From Lysobacterales bacterium (lineage in GTDB: Bacteria > Pseudomonadota > Gammaproteobacteria > Xanthomonadales > Ahniellaceae): DNA of 64,000 nt. Below, piece by piece: positions 6,834-16,363 of the stretch (position 1 is the first letter of the stretch; each line of letters opens with the position of its first letter). The stretch is from contig JADJCM010000010.1 of NCBI GenBank assembly GCA_016703225.1, positions 1 to 64,000 of the forward strand, written 5' to 3'. Made by a program: the position numbers and the translations under genes. Below the pieces are notes generated by a model. It made no database searches and was not told the origin of the DNA. It was given only the letters and a program-made list of their open reading frames with translations.

Positions 6834-9800
6834 GCCGGAGCGAAGTCTCGACGCGGCGACGCGTCACCATTGGCATGGCCACGGTCACCGTGGTGCTGTT
6901 CGGGCTGATCGCGCTCGGCGATCTGAAGGTGAACCTGCTGCCGGACCTGTCCTATCCGACGCTGACGGTGCGTACCGAATACAGCGGCGCGGCGCCCATA
7001 GAGATCGAAAACCTGATCAGCGAGCCGGTCGAGGAAGCGCTCGGTGTGGTCAAGAATGTGCGCCGGGTGAAGTCAGTGTCGCGCAGCGGCCAGTCCGACG
7101 TGACGCTCGAGTTTGCCTGGGGCGCGGATATGGAACTGGCCGGCCTGGAAGTGCGCGAGAAGCTCGAGGTGCTGCAGTTGCCGATGGAAGCGACGCGGCC
7201 GCAGCTGCTGCGCTTCGACCCTTCGACCGAACCGATCCTGCGTTACGCGCTGATGGGCGCCGGCGAGTCGGACAAGTTCAACGAGGCCGAACTCAAGCAA
7301 CTGCGCCGCTACGCCGACGACGAGTTGAAGAAGCGTTTGGAGCCAGTGGCCGGTGTCGCCGCGGTCAAGATTGGTGGTGGGCTGGAAGACGAAGTCCAGG
7401 TCGAGATCGACCAGCAGAAGCTCAAGCAGTTGAACCTGAGCGTGGGCGACGTGATCGACCGCTTGCGATCGGAGAACGTGAACGTGTCCGGCGGCCGCCT
7501 CGATGAGGGCGCGCAGCGCTTCCTGGTGCGAACCATCAACCAGTTTGCGAGCGTCGAGGAGATCGGCGCGATGCTGCTCAGCCCGGACGGAGCAATAACG
7601 CTGCGCCTGCGCGATGTCGCAAGCGTGCGCCAGGGTTTCCGCGAACGCGATTCGGTGATCCGCGTCGACGGCCGCGAGGCGGTCGAAATCGCGATCTACA
7701 AGGAAGGCGATGCCAACACCGTGGCGGTGGCGGAAGGCGTCAAGCGGGCGGTGGCGCTACTGGAGAAAGCAAGTCAGTTGCCGGCCAGCGCCCGCCTCGA
7801 ACGCATCGACGACCAGAGCCGGTTCATCCGCGGCTCGCTCGACGAAGTGACCAGCGCTGCGATCCAGGGCGGACTGCTGTCGATCCTGGTGATTTTCCTG
7901 TTCCTGCGCCATGCCTGGTCGACGTTCGTGATCGGCTTGTCGCTGCCGGTTTCGATCATCGCGACATTTTTCTTCATGGGCCAGTTCGGCATCAGCCTGA
8001 ACGTGATGTCGCTTGGCGGTCTCGCGCTTGCGACCGGCATGGTCGTGGACGCCGCGATCGTGGTGCTCGAAAACATTTCGCGCCTGCGCGAACAGGGCAT
8101 GGGCATTCTCGAGTCGGCGATCCGGGGCACACGGGAAGTCGGCATGGCGGTGGTCGCGTCGGTGCTGACTTCGGTCGCGGTGTTTCTGCCCTTGGTGTTC
8201 GTCGAGGGCGTGTCCGGGCAGCTGTTCCGCGACCAGGCGCTGACGGTGACGATTTCGCTGATGGTGTCGCTGGCGGTGTCGTTGACGCTGATTCCGATGC
8301 TGTCTTCGCTGCGGGCAGAGATCGGTCACCGCAGCGACGGCGCAGGACCAGCGCCCGCGCCCGCGCCACTGCCGCGCAGCCGGCTGCTGCGCCTGTGCGT
8401 AGTCGTGCTGCGCGCCATCGGCGTGGCGTTGCGCTTCGTGGTGTTCGCGTTGACGCGATTGCTGAGCCGGCTGTTTGGCATCATTGCGCGAGTCTTGTCC
8501 TGGGTGCTGTTGCCGCTGGCCGCGGCCACCCATCGCGTCCAGGGCGCAATGGAGAAGCGCTACACGGAGTTTCTGCCCTACGCGCTGACTCATCCGGCGC
8601 AGGTGCTGGGCGTGGCTCTGCTGGCCTTTGCTGCGAGCCTGATGCTGGTGCCGGGTCTTGGCGTCGATCTGGTGCCACAGTTGGCGCAGGGCCAGTACGA
8701 GGCGACCCTGAAGCTGCCCCCGGGCACACCGCTGGCGCGCACCGACGCGATCGTGCGCGAGATGCAGCGCCGGCACATGGACGATGCCGAGATCGCGACG
8801 ATCTACGGTGTCAGCGGCGCCGGCACGCGGCTCGACGCAAGTCCGACCGAGAGTGGCGAGAACATCGGGCGACTGGTGATTGGTCTGGCCGAGGGCGCCG
8901 GGGCCGAGGCCGAGGCGCGCTCGATGGCGAAGCTGCGTTTGTCGGCCGAAGCGCTAGGCGTGCACGACGCCAATTTTGCGCGGCCGGCGCTGCTGAACTA
9001 CTCGACACCGCTCGAGATCGAGATCGCCGCCTATGACCTGGATCGACTCAAGGCCGCCGGTCGTGCGGTGGTCGCGGCGCTGCAGACCTCGGACCGCTAC
9101 AGCGACGTGAAGTCCACGGTCGAGCAGGGCCAGCCCGAGATCCAGATCCGTTTCGATCAGGAGCGCGCCGCTGCGCTGGGTCTGACCACGCGCCAGATCG
9201 CCGACCAGGTGGTGCGCAAGGTTCGCGGCGAGGTGGCTACTCGCTACAGCTTCCGCGAGCGCAAGATCGATGTGCTGGTGCGCGCGCTGGAACAGGATCG
9301 CGCCTCGGTTGAAGACGTGCGCAACCTGATCGTGAACCCGCAGAGCGACAAGCCGGTGACGCTGGCTGCGGTCGCCGACATCGTCGCCACCGAGGGACCA
9401 GGCGAGATCCGGCGTTCGGATCAGGAGCGCGTGGCAGTGGTTTCGGCGAACCTGGCCTACGGCGATCTCGGCACCGCAGCGAGCGAGGCGCGGCGCCTGC
9501 TGGTGGCGGCAACGCTGCCAGCGGGAGTCGATGTGCGCGTCAGCGGGCAGAGCGAGGAGCTGCAAGCCTCGATCGACTCCTTGCTGTTCGCGCTCGCGCT
9601 GGCGGTGTTCCTGGTGTATCTGGTGATGGCGTCGCAGTTCGAATCGCTGCTGCACCCGTTCGTGATCCTGTTCTCGATCCCGCTCGCTCTGGTCGGCGCC
9701 GTGGTCGGGCTGAAGCTGTTCGGCATGCCGCTGTCGGTGATTGCCGGCATCGGCATCATCATGCTCGCCGGCATCGTCGTGAACAACGCCATCGTGCTGA

Positions 9801-10120
9801 TCGACCGCGTCAACCAGTTGCGTGGCAGCGGCGTGTCGAAGTTCCATGCCCTGGTCGAGGGTGGGCGCTCGCGCCTGCGCGCGATCTCCATGACCACGGT
9901 AACCACGCTGGTCGGTTTCCTGCCGATGGCGCTCGGGCTGGGCGATGGCGCCGAGATCCGCCAGCCGATGGCGATCACCGTGATCGCCGGTTTGGCCGTA
10001 TCTACGGTACTGACCCTGGTGGTGATTCCGGTGGTCTACCTGTTGCTCGATCGTCGCCTGGACTCCGACTACGTCGAAGCCGCGCGCCGCGCCGAACTTG
10101 CAGCGGCCACGGTGGAGTAG
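6830..10120 (+). CDS. RND efflux transporter, first pump subunit (AcrB/MdtB-like)
   Basis: Proton-driven inner-membrane exporter of 1096 residues. It has the RND fold: TM1 near the N-terminus, a large periplasmic porter loop (NLLPDLSYPTLTVRTEYSG onward), TM2-TM6, a second loop, and TM7-TM12. TM4 reads GMVVDAAIVVLEN, with D407 matching AcrB D407 but alanine at the second position. TM10 reads GIVVNNAIVLID in place of the AcrB lysine site. Between TM6 and TM7 (about residues 497-580) lies a long insertion, a Pro/Ala linker followed by an Arg-studded hydrophobic stretch, longer than usual. It is translationally coupled to the adaptor (ATGA overlap), with the second pump three bases downstream. 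Substrate cannot be predicted. Confidence 0.95.
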   Translation: MSRSEVSTRRRVTIGMATVTVVLFGLIALGDLKVNLLPDLSYPTLTVRTEYSGAAPIEIENLISEPVEEALGVVKNVRRVKSVSRSGQSDVTLEFAWGADMELAGLEVREKLEVLQLPMEATRPQLLRFDPSTEPILRYALMGAGESDKFNEAELKQLRRYADDELKKRLEPVAGVAAVKIGGGLEDEVQVEIDQQKLKQLNLSVGDVIDRLRSENVNVSGGRLDEGAQRFLVRTINQFASVEEIGAMLLSPDGAITLRLRDVASVRQGFRERDSVIRVDGREAVEIAIYKEGDANTVAVAEGVKRAVALLEKASQLPASARLERIDDQSRFIRGSLDEVTSAAIQGGLLSILVIFLFLRHAWSTFVIGLSLPVSIIATFFFMGQFGISLNVMSLGGLALATGMVVDAAIVVLENISRLREQGMGILESAIRGTREVGMAVVASVLTSVAVFLPLVFVEGVSGQLFRDQALTVTISLMVSLAVSLTLIPMLSSLRAEIGHRSDGAGPAPAPAPLPRSRLLRLCVVVLRAIGVALRFVVFALTRLLSRLFGIIARVLSWVLLPLAAATHRVQGAMEKRYTEFLPYALTHPAQVLGVALLAFAASLMLVPGLGVDLVPQLAQGQYEATLKLPPGTPLARTDAIVREMQRRHMDDAEIATIYGVSGAGTRLDASPTESGENIGRLVIGLAEGAGAEAEARSMAKLRLSAEALGVHDANFARPALLNYSTPLEIEIAAYDLDRLKAAGRAVVAALQTSDRYSDVKSTVEQGQPEIQIRFDQERAAALGLTTRQIADQVVRKVRGEVATRYSFRERKIDVLVRALEQDRASVEDVRNLIVNPQSDKPVTLAAVADIVATEGPGEIRRSDQERVAVVSANLAYGDLGTAASEARRLLVAATLPAGVDVRVSGQSEELQASIDSLLFALALAVFLVYLVMASQFESLLHPFVILFSIPLALVGAVVGLKLFGMPLSVIAGIGIIMLAGIVVNNAIVLIDRVNQLRGSGVSKFHALVEGGRSRLRAISMTTVTTLVGFLPMALGLGDGAEIRQPMAITVIAGLAVSTVLTLVVIPVVYLLLDRRLDSDYVEAARRAELAAATVE

Positions 10121-10123
10121 GGC

Positions 10124-13100
10124 ATGAGCCTGGTCGATCTGAGTCTGCGGCGCCCGGTCACCACGGTGATGGCATTCATCTCGCTGGTGGTCGTGGGCCT
10201 GTTGGCGGCGGTGCGGCTGCCGCTTGAGTTCCTGCCGGAAATCGACGCGCCGTTCCTGTTCATCCAGGTGCCCTATGCCGGCTCGACCCCGGAGGAAGTG
10301 GAGCGCTCGGTGGTGCGGCCGGCCGAGGAAGTGCTGGCGACGCTGTCGGGCATCAAGCGCATCAACTCCAATGCGCGCGCCGATGGCGCGGAGATCTTCA
10401 TCGAGTTCCGCTGGGACGTCGACATCGCGATCAAGGCAGTGGAGGCGCGTGATCGCCTGGAAGCGGCACGCGCGCAGATGCCGAGCGACGTGCGGCGCTT
10501 CTTCGTGTTCAAGTTTTCGACCTCGGATCAGGCGGTGCTGAGCCTGCGAATTGCCTCCGGGCGCGATCTCGGTAATTCCTACGACCTGCTTGATCGCAAG
10601 CTCAAGCGTCCACTGGAGCGGATTGCCGGCGTCGCCCGCGTGGAGTTGCAGGGAGTGGAGCCGCCGGAGGTGCAGATCGAACTGAATGCCGACCGGGTTG
10701 CCGCCCATGGCATCGATCTGGCCGAACTGAATGCGCGGCTGACCGCGTCGAGCTTCTCGACCTCTGGCGGCGTGATCAGCGATGGCGATCTGCGCTACCG
10801 GGTGCAGCCGGTCGGTGAAATCGAGTCACTGGAGAACTTCCGCAATCTGGTGATCGATGGCCGCGGACTGCGCCTGCGCGATATCGCCGAAGTGCGCCTG
10901 CGGCCGCGCAAGATGGATTACGAGCGGCACCTCGACTTGCGACCGGCGGTGGGCGTCGAGATCTACAAAGAACGCGGCGCCAACCTGGTGGATGTCGGAC
11001 GCGCTGCATTGGCCGAGGTACGCCGCATCGGCGCGGACCCGGACATGCAGGGCATCGAGATCTTCTTTCTGCAAGACCAGGCCGAGGGCGTGACCAGTTC
11101 ACTCAACGAACTGGCGCGCGCCGGCGTCATCGGGCTGTTGCTGTCAGTACTGGTGCTGTATCTGTTCCTGCGTCACTGGGCCTCGACGCTGATGGTCACG
11201 CTGGCGATCCCGATCTGCTTCACGATGACGCTCGGTTTCATGTACTTCGCCGGCGTGACGCTCAACATCCTGTCGATGATGGGCCTGCTGCTCGGCGTCG
11301 GCATGGTCGTCGACAACGCTGTGGTCGCAGTCGAGAGCATCTACCAGCAACGCGAGAAATGGCCGAACGACCCCATCCGTTGCGCCAGCGTCGGGGTGCG
11401 GAACGTGACCATCGCGATTTCGGCCGGAACGTTGTGCCACTGCGTGGTGTTCCTGCCGAACATCTTCGGCGAGCCGAACTTCATCAGCCTGTACCTGAAG
11501 AACGTCGCGATCACGATCACCATTTCGCTGCTGGCGTCGTGGTTGGTTGCGATCAGCCTGATTCCGATGATTTCGGCGCGCATCCAGACACCGCAGCACG
11601 GGCTGCAGCAGCGTTGGGTGCTGAATTTCCGCAACGCCTACGCGCGCGCGATCGACTGGACGCTGCACCACCGCGTGCGCACCATGTGGATGATGGTCGC
11701 GCTGCTGCTGCTCAGCTTCATCCCGATCGGATTCACCAAGACCGACATGTTTCCGAGCGGCGAAACGCGCGACATGCGGCTGCAGTATGAATTGAACGGA
11801 ATCTACCGGCTCGACGAGCTGCGCAAGAGCGTGGTTCGGGTCGAGAAGTTCCTGCTCGAGAACAAGGAGAAGTTCGAGATCGTGTCCGTCTACAGCTATT
11901 TCGACGAGCGCGGCAATGCAATGACAGCTCTGGTGCTGACCGACGATGATGTCGCGAAGAAGGCCAGCACACTGATCCAGGAGGAAATCCGCGCCGGGCT
12001 GCCGCAGTTGCCGATCGGCACGGTGAGCTTCGGGCAGGGCCGCCGAGGCGGTTCCGCGGACGGGCTGCAGGTATCGCTGGTCGGCGAGTCCAGCGAATTG
12101 CTCGACGAACTTGCGCCGCTGGCGCGCGAGGTTCTGGGCAAGGTCCACGGAGTGCGCGACATCAAGACCGGCCTCGCCGGCAGCGAGCAGGAAATCCAGG
12201 TGCGGGTCGATCGTGAGCGGGCCCTGCGCTACGGGTTCTCCTCACAGCAGGTGGCGCAATTCATTGGCATCGCGATGCGCGGCGTGAACCTGCGCGAGTA
12301 TCGCCACGAGGGCCAGGAAGTGCCGGTTTCGGTGAAGTTCCAGGGCGCTGATTCGCAGGGAATCGACGACCTGCGTGGCTTGCGCATCAAGGCGCCGAAC
12401 GGCGAGTTGGTGCCGCTGATGTCGCTGGTCGATGCGCGCGCCGAGGCCGGGCCTTCGGCGATTTCCAGGACCAATCGTCAAACGGCGCTGCAGTTGCAGC
12501 TGAACCTGGTCAAGGATGCGTCGATGGAGCAAGTGCGCAAGGACATCGAGCAATCGATGAATGCCTTGGCGTTGCCGCCCGGATATCGCTGGACCTTTGG
12601 CGGTGGCTTCAACGACGAGGACGAGGCCGGCGCGCAGATGGGGTTCAACACGCTGCTGGCGCTGATGATGATCTTCATCGTGATGGCGGCGGTGTTCGAG
12701 TCGCTGCTGTACCCGATCGCGATCCTGACTTCGATCCTGTTTTCCTACCTGGGCATGTACTGGCTGTTCGCGCTCACCGGCACCACGTTCTCGTTGATGG
12801 CCGGAATCGGGTTCCTGATCCTGATGGGGGTGGTCGTCAACAACGGCATCGTCATGGTCGAGCACATCAACCAGTTGCGCCAGGAAGGCCTGAGTCGCCA
12901 CGACGCGCTGGTGCAGGGCAGTCGCGATCGCTTGCGCCCGGTGCTGATGACCATGGCCACGACCATCTTCGGCATGCTGCCCCTGTGCATCGGCACCACC
13001 CAGGTCGGCGGCGACGGACCGCCGTACTTTCCGATGGCGCGCGCCATCGTTGGCGGTCTGATTTTCTCGACCATCATCACTCTGCTGGTGTTGCCGGCCA

Positions 13101-13198
13101 TCCTCGCCATCTTCGACGACTGGCGCATCCATTCTCGTGCGTTCTTCAGGCGCGCGATCGGACGCGGGTATTTCAAGCCCGGGGCCGAACTGACCTGA
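10124..13198 (+). CDS. RND efflux transporter, second pump subunit (AcrB/MdtC-like)
   Basis: A 1024-residue RND permease of normal length. It starts MSLVDLSLRRPVTTVMAF, a typical amphipathic N-terminal helix and TM1, followed by the PEIDAPFLFIQVPYAGSTPEEVE porter region. TM4 reads GMVVDNAVVAVES with D397 as the only acidic residue of the proton relay. TM10 reads LMGVVVNNGIVMVEHINQLR. It is clearly paralogous to, but diverged from, the pump three bases upstream. Adaptor plus two non-identical pumps is the arrangement of heteromultimeric MdtABC-type systems, so the two subunits probably assemble as a mixed trimer (inference). It converges on the TraB-family gene. Confidence 0.95.
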   Translation: MSLVDLSLRRPVTTVMAFISLVVVGLLAAVRLPLEFLPEIDAPFLFIQVPYAGSTPEEVERSVVRPAEEVLATLSGIKRINSNARADGAEIFIEFRWDVDIAIKAVEARDRLEAARAQMPSDVRRFFVFKFSTSDQAVLSLRIASGRDLGNSYDLLDRKLKRPLERIAGVARVELQGVEPPEVQIELNADRVAAHGIDLAELNARLTASSFSTSGGVISDGDLRYRVQPVGEIESLENFRNLVIDGRGLRLRDIAEVRLRPRKMDYERHLDLRPAVGVEIYKERGANLVDVGRAALAEVRRIGADPDMQGIEIFFLQDQAEGVTSSLNELARAGVIGLLLSVLVLYLFLRHWASTLMVTLAIPICFTMTLGFMYFAGVTLNILSMMGLLLGVGMVVDNAVVAVESIYQQREKWPNDPIRCASVGVRNVTIAISAGTLCHCVVFLPNIFGEPNFISLYLKNVAITITISLLASWLVAISLIPMISARIQTPQHGLQQRWVLNFRNAYARAIDWTLHHRVRTMWMMVALLLLSFIPIGFTKTDMFPSGETRDMRLQYELNGIYRLDELRKSVVRVEKFLLENKEKFEIVSVYSYFDERGNAMTALVLTDDDVAKKASTLIQEEIRAGLPQLPIGTVSFGQGRRGGSADGLQVSLVGESSELLDELAPLAREVLGKVHGVRDIKTGLAGSEQEIQVRVDRERALRYGFSSQQVAQFIGIAMRGVNLREYRHEGQEVPVSVKFQGADSQGIDDLRGLRIKAPNGELVPLMSLVDARAEAGPSAISRTNRQTALQLQLNLVKDASMEQVRKDIEQSMNALALPPGYRWTFGGGFNDEDEAGAQMGFNTLLALMMIFIVMAAVFESLLYPIAILTSILFSYLGMYWLFALTGTTFSLMAGIGFLILMGVVVNNGIVMVEHINQLRQEGLSRHDALVQGSRDRLRPVLMTMATTIFGMLPLCIGTTQVGGDGPPYFPMARAIVGGLIFSTIITLLVLPAILAIFDDWRIHSRAFFRRAIGRGYFKPGAELT

Positions 13199-13223
13199 CG
13201 ATCGGCGCCGTAGCCGAGGGCGC

Positions 13224-14450
13224 TCAGTGCTTTGCGACGATGGCGCCCATCTTCGACACCGCGACGTAGAAGCCGATCGCGGTGCCAAGGTTGGTCAGCA
13301 TGAAAGTGACGAAGACGTGCGCAACGCGGTTGCGCCACCAACCCTTCCAGTGCATCAGATCGTCGCGCAGGGCCGAGAAGTCGCCGACCTTGGGTCGTCG
13401 CAGCCAGGCCTGAATCGCACCCGAGAACATGCCGGACGAGAGCGCCGGATGCAGGGTCGTCACAGGCGAGGTCAAGGCGCCGGCCAGGATCGCCAGCGGA
13501 TGCGCCATCGCCGCGATGCCGCCAATCAGGCCGCCGGTTACGGTGACGAGCGCCCAGGTTTCGACCAGTTGCCAGCCGAGATCCATGCTCTTCGAAAACG
13601 CGATCGCAAACAGCGCGACCACCAGCAGGGTCAGGCCTATGCCGAACCAGGTGCCGAAGCGCGACGGTGGCGGCTCGGCGCTGACCGGCGCAAGCATTTC
13701 ATTCGGCGCTTCGCGACCTTCGCTCAGATGGTTCGCGATGCCTTCGAGATGGCCGGCGCCGAGCACGGCCAGCACCTTGGCGGGTTTGTCCGGCCTGTCC
13801 GCGCCCGCGCGCAGCTTGGCGGCCATGAACTGATCGCGTTCGGCGATCAATGCACGATAGAGGTGTTCGGACTGCTTCGCGAACTCCGAGAAGGTGCTTT
13901 GCAGCACGTCGCCCTGCTTGAGCTTCTCGATCTCTTCCTCGGAGATGTCGTCCGACGACAGCACCGAGCCGATCATTCCGGCGGTGAGCGTGGTCTTGTC
14001 CCAGAAGCCCAGCGCGGCGCGGGCGCGGCGCAAGGTCAGCCCGACGTCGCGGTCGATCAGCCAGCAGTCGAGCCCGCGTGTTTTCGCTTCCAGCATCGCC
14101 GTGCGCATTTCGGCGCCGGGTTCGATGCCGAACTGTTCCGCGAGGCGGCGCTGGAAGGCGCCGAGTGCGAGTCCGGCCATGACCACGCCGGCCTTGCCTT
14201 CGCGCAGCACGCGGAATAGGTCCATCTGCGCGACGGCGTCGGGGTCCTCGATCGAGCGCGCGCGGTGTTCGCACAACTCGATCGCGATCGCATCGAAGGA
14301 CTCGGCCTCGATGATCTCGCGCACTGCTTCGGCCGAGCGCCGCGATACATGTGCGGTGCCGAGCAGCACGAATTCGGTGCCGTCGCGATGGATGCGGCGG
14401 ATGGGCTGGTCCTCGGCCGCTGCCGCGGCGAATGCTGCGGACTCAGTCAC
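13224..14450 (-). CDS. TraB/PrgY (GumN-like) family membrane protein
   Basis: A 408-residue protein with a soluble N-terminal TraB domain and a membrane C-terminus. The family motifs are present: LLGTAHVS (about residues 29-36), IELCEHRA (about 55-62) and LAVLGAGHLEGI (about 225-236), whose Gly-His-Glu-Arg pattern is the predicted metal/active site of the TraB/Tiki-like clan. After about residue 265 come four hydrophobic segments. Enterococcal TraB/PrgY limits pheromone activity; the role in proteobacteria is not established. The GTG start at 14450 overlaps the end of aguB by eight bases, so it is the last gene of the aguA-aguB operon. Confidence 0.85.
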   Translation of the reverse strand: MTESAAFAAAAAEDQPIRRIHRDGTEFVLLGTAHVSRRSAEAVREIIEAESFDAIAIELCEHRARSIEDPDAVAQMDLFRVLREGKAGVVMAGLALGAFQRRLAEQFGIEPGAEMRTAMLEAKTRGLDCWLIDRDVGLTLRRARAALGFWDKTTLTAGMIGSVLSSDDISEEEIEKLKQGDVLQSTFSEFAKQSEHLYRALIAERDQFMAAKLRAGADRPDKPAKVLAVLGAGHLEGIANHLSEGREAPNEMLAPVSAEPPPSRFGTWFGIGLTLLVVALFAIAFSKSMDLGWQLVETWALVTVTGGLIGGIAAMAHPLAILAGALTSPVTTLHPALSSGMFSGAIQAWLRRPKVGDFSALRDDLMHWKGWWRNRVAHVFVTFMLTNLGTAIGFYVAVSKMGAIVAKH

Positions 14451-15330
14451 GGTAGCGCTTCAGCAGGTCGACATAGGCGTCGATGCGGCGGTCGCGCAGG
14501 AACGGCCAGATGCGACGCACCTGCTCGCTGCGCGCGAGGTCGATCTCGACACAGAGCAGGGTCTGCGACTCGCTGTCGGCCTCGGCCAGGAATTCTCCCT
14601 GCGGCCCGGCGACGAAGCTGGTGCCCCAGAACTGGATACCGGCGCCGCCGCTCGGGCTCGCTTCGAAGCCGACGCGGTTGCAGCTCAGCACCGGCAGTCC
14701 ATTGGCAACCGCATGGCCGCGTTGCGACAACACCCAGGCCATGCGCTGGCGATCCTTCTCGTCCTGGGGGTCGTTCGGGTCCCAGCCGATCGCGGTCGGA
14801 TAGAGCAGCAATTCGGCGCCGGCCAGCGCCATCAGGCGCGCCGCTTCCGGATACCACTGGTCCCAGCAGACCAGCACGCCCAGCTTGCCGACCGAGGTCT
14901 GGATCGGCTCGAAGCCGAGGTCGCCGGGCGTGAAGTAGAACTTCTCGAGGAAACCCGGATCGTCCGGGATATGCATCTTGCGGTACTTGCCGGCGATGGA
15001 ACCATCGCGCTCGAAGACCACGGCGGTGTTGTGATACAGGCCAGCGGCGCGGCGTTCGAACAGGGACGCGACCACGACCAGGCGCAGTTCCTTGGCGAGC
15101 GCGCCGAGGCGTTGCGTGCTCGGGCCCGGGATCGGTTCGGCGCGATCGAATTCATCGACCGATTCGTGTTGGCAAAAGTAGGCGCCGTTGTGCAGTTCCT
15201 GCAGCAGCACCAGTTCGACGCCGTTGGCCGCGGCTTCGCGCAGGCCGGCCTCGATGGCGTCGAGGTTGGCGGCCACCGAGCCACGGTCCTGTTCCTGCAG
15301 CAGGGCGACCGAGAGGGACTTACGCGACAT
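14443..15330 (-). CDS. aguB: N-carbamoylputrescine amidohydrolase
   Basis: Hydrolyses N-carbamoylputrescine to putrescine, ammonia and CO2, the second step from agmatine. The 295-residue nitrilase-fold protein shows the catalytic Glu-Lys-Cys triad: VLLQELHNGAYF (Glu), KYRKMHIPDDPGF (Lys) and GVLVCWDQWYPEAARL (Cys). The segment around PTAIGWDPNDPQDEKD is typical of AguB. The start MSRKSLSVALLQ at 15330 has GAAGGAG seven bases upstream, which favours it over a longer in-frame start at 15378. It overlaps the end of aguA by eleven bases and the start of the TraB gene by eight, indicating coupled translation. Confidence 0.95.
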   Translation of the reverse strand: MSRKSLSVALLQEQDRGSVAANLDAIEAGLREAAANGVELVLLQELHNGAYFCQHESVDEFDRAEPIPGPSTQRLGALAKELRLVVVASLFERRAAGLYHNTAVVFERDGSIAGKYRKMHIPDDPGFLEKFYFTPGDLGFEPIQTSVGKLGVLVCWDQWYPEAARLMALAGAELLLYPTAIGWDPNDPQDEKDRQRMAWVLSQRGHAVANGLPVLSCNRVGFEASPSGGAGIQFWGTSFVAGPQGEFLAEADSESQTLLCVEIDLARSEQVRRIWPFLRDRRIDAYVDLLKRYRD

Positions 15331-16363
15331 CGACGACTCCTTCGGGCAACTGCATGGTGATGCAGTGCAGACTGCCATTCTGCTCGATCAGCGAGCGCGC
15401 CGGCACCGCGACGATCTCGTGCCCCGGGAACGCGCGTGCGAGCACGCGTTTGGCCTCGGCATCGGCGAGATCGCCGTAGGCCGGCATCAGCACCGCACCA
15501 TTGATGATCAGGAAGTTCGCATAAGAAGTCGCCAGTCGCCGTCCGTCCGCGGCGTGCATGGGTTGCGCCCAGGGCAACGGCAGCAGCCGGTAGGGGTGGC
15601 CGTCAACATCACGCATCGTTGCCAGTTCGTCGCGCATCGCCGCCAGCGACGGGTAGTGCGGGTCGAGCGCGTCGTCGCAGGCCTGGAACACGATGGTGCG
15701 ATCCGGCGCAAAGCGGGCGAGGGTGTCGATGTGCGCATCGGTGTCGTCACCCTGCAGTTAGCCTGCCTTCAGCAACACCACCTGTGCCGCCGAGAAGACC
15801 TGACCGAGGCGTTCGCACAGTGCCTGCTCCGACATCTGCGGATGGCGCTGATGCAGGCAGGTCAGGGTGCTCATCAAGGTGCCGTTGCCATCGACCTCGA
15901 TCGCGCCGCCCTCGAGTGCGAAATCGTTGCGTTCGTGCCCGGCGTTGCGGAACACGTGTTGCGCGTGCAGGGTACCGATCAGCCGGTCGTCTCGCGAGGC
16001 GTCGAACTTGCCGCCCCAGCCGGTGAAGCGGAAATCGAGCAGGCGGAAGCGGTCGCCGGAGCGCTGCGTGATCGGACCGGAGTCCCGCAGCCAGGTGTCG
16101 TCGTAGTCGGCGACCACCAGCCGCACGCGCGCCATGTCCACGCTGGCGCCGCGCAGGCGCATCTGCACGTGCGTGCGCAGCGCGTTGTCGGCGACCACCA
16201 CCAGCAGCGGCTGGAAGCGGGTCACGGCGTGCGCCAGGGCGACGTAGGTCGACTCGACCTCGGCCAGGTTGGCCGCCCAATCGGTGCCGGCGTGCGGCCA
16301 CGCGATCAGGACCGCCGACTGGGATTCCCACTCGGCGGGGAGTTGCCAGGCCACCGCGTTCAT
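15320..16363 (-). pseudogene. aguA: Agmatine deiminase interrupted by one in-frame ochre codon
   Basis: Agmatine deiminase converts agmatine to N-carbamoylputrescine, the substrate of the adjacent aguB. The frame runs from MNAVAWQLPAEWESQ (16363) through DTWLRDSGPI and FALEGGAIEVDGNGT. A TAA at 15760-15758 (codon 202) falls in VVLLKAG-stop-LQGDDTDAHIDTLARF, where intact homologues have an amino acid, usually tyrosine in HGYLxGDDTD. The same frame then continues to the catalytic cysteine motif SLHCITMQLP and a normal end. Total length is 348 codons including the stop, normal for the family. Only one base need differ for an intact gene, so a sequencing error, a recent null allele and rare readthrough are all possible. 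Confidence 0.9.
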
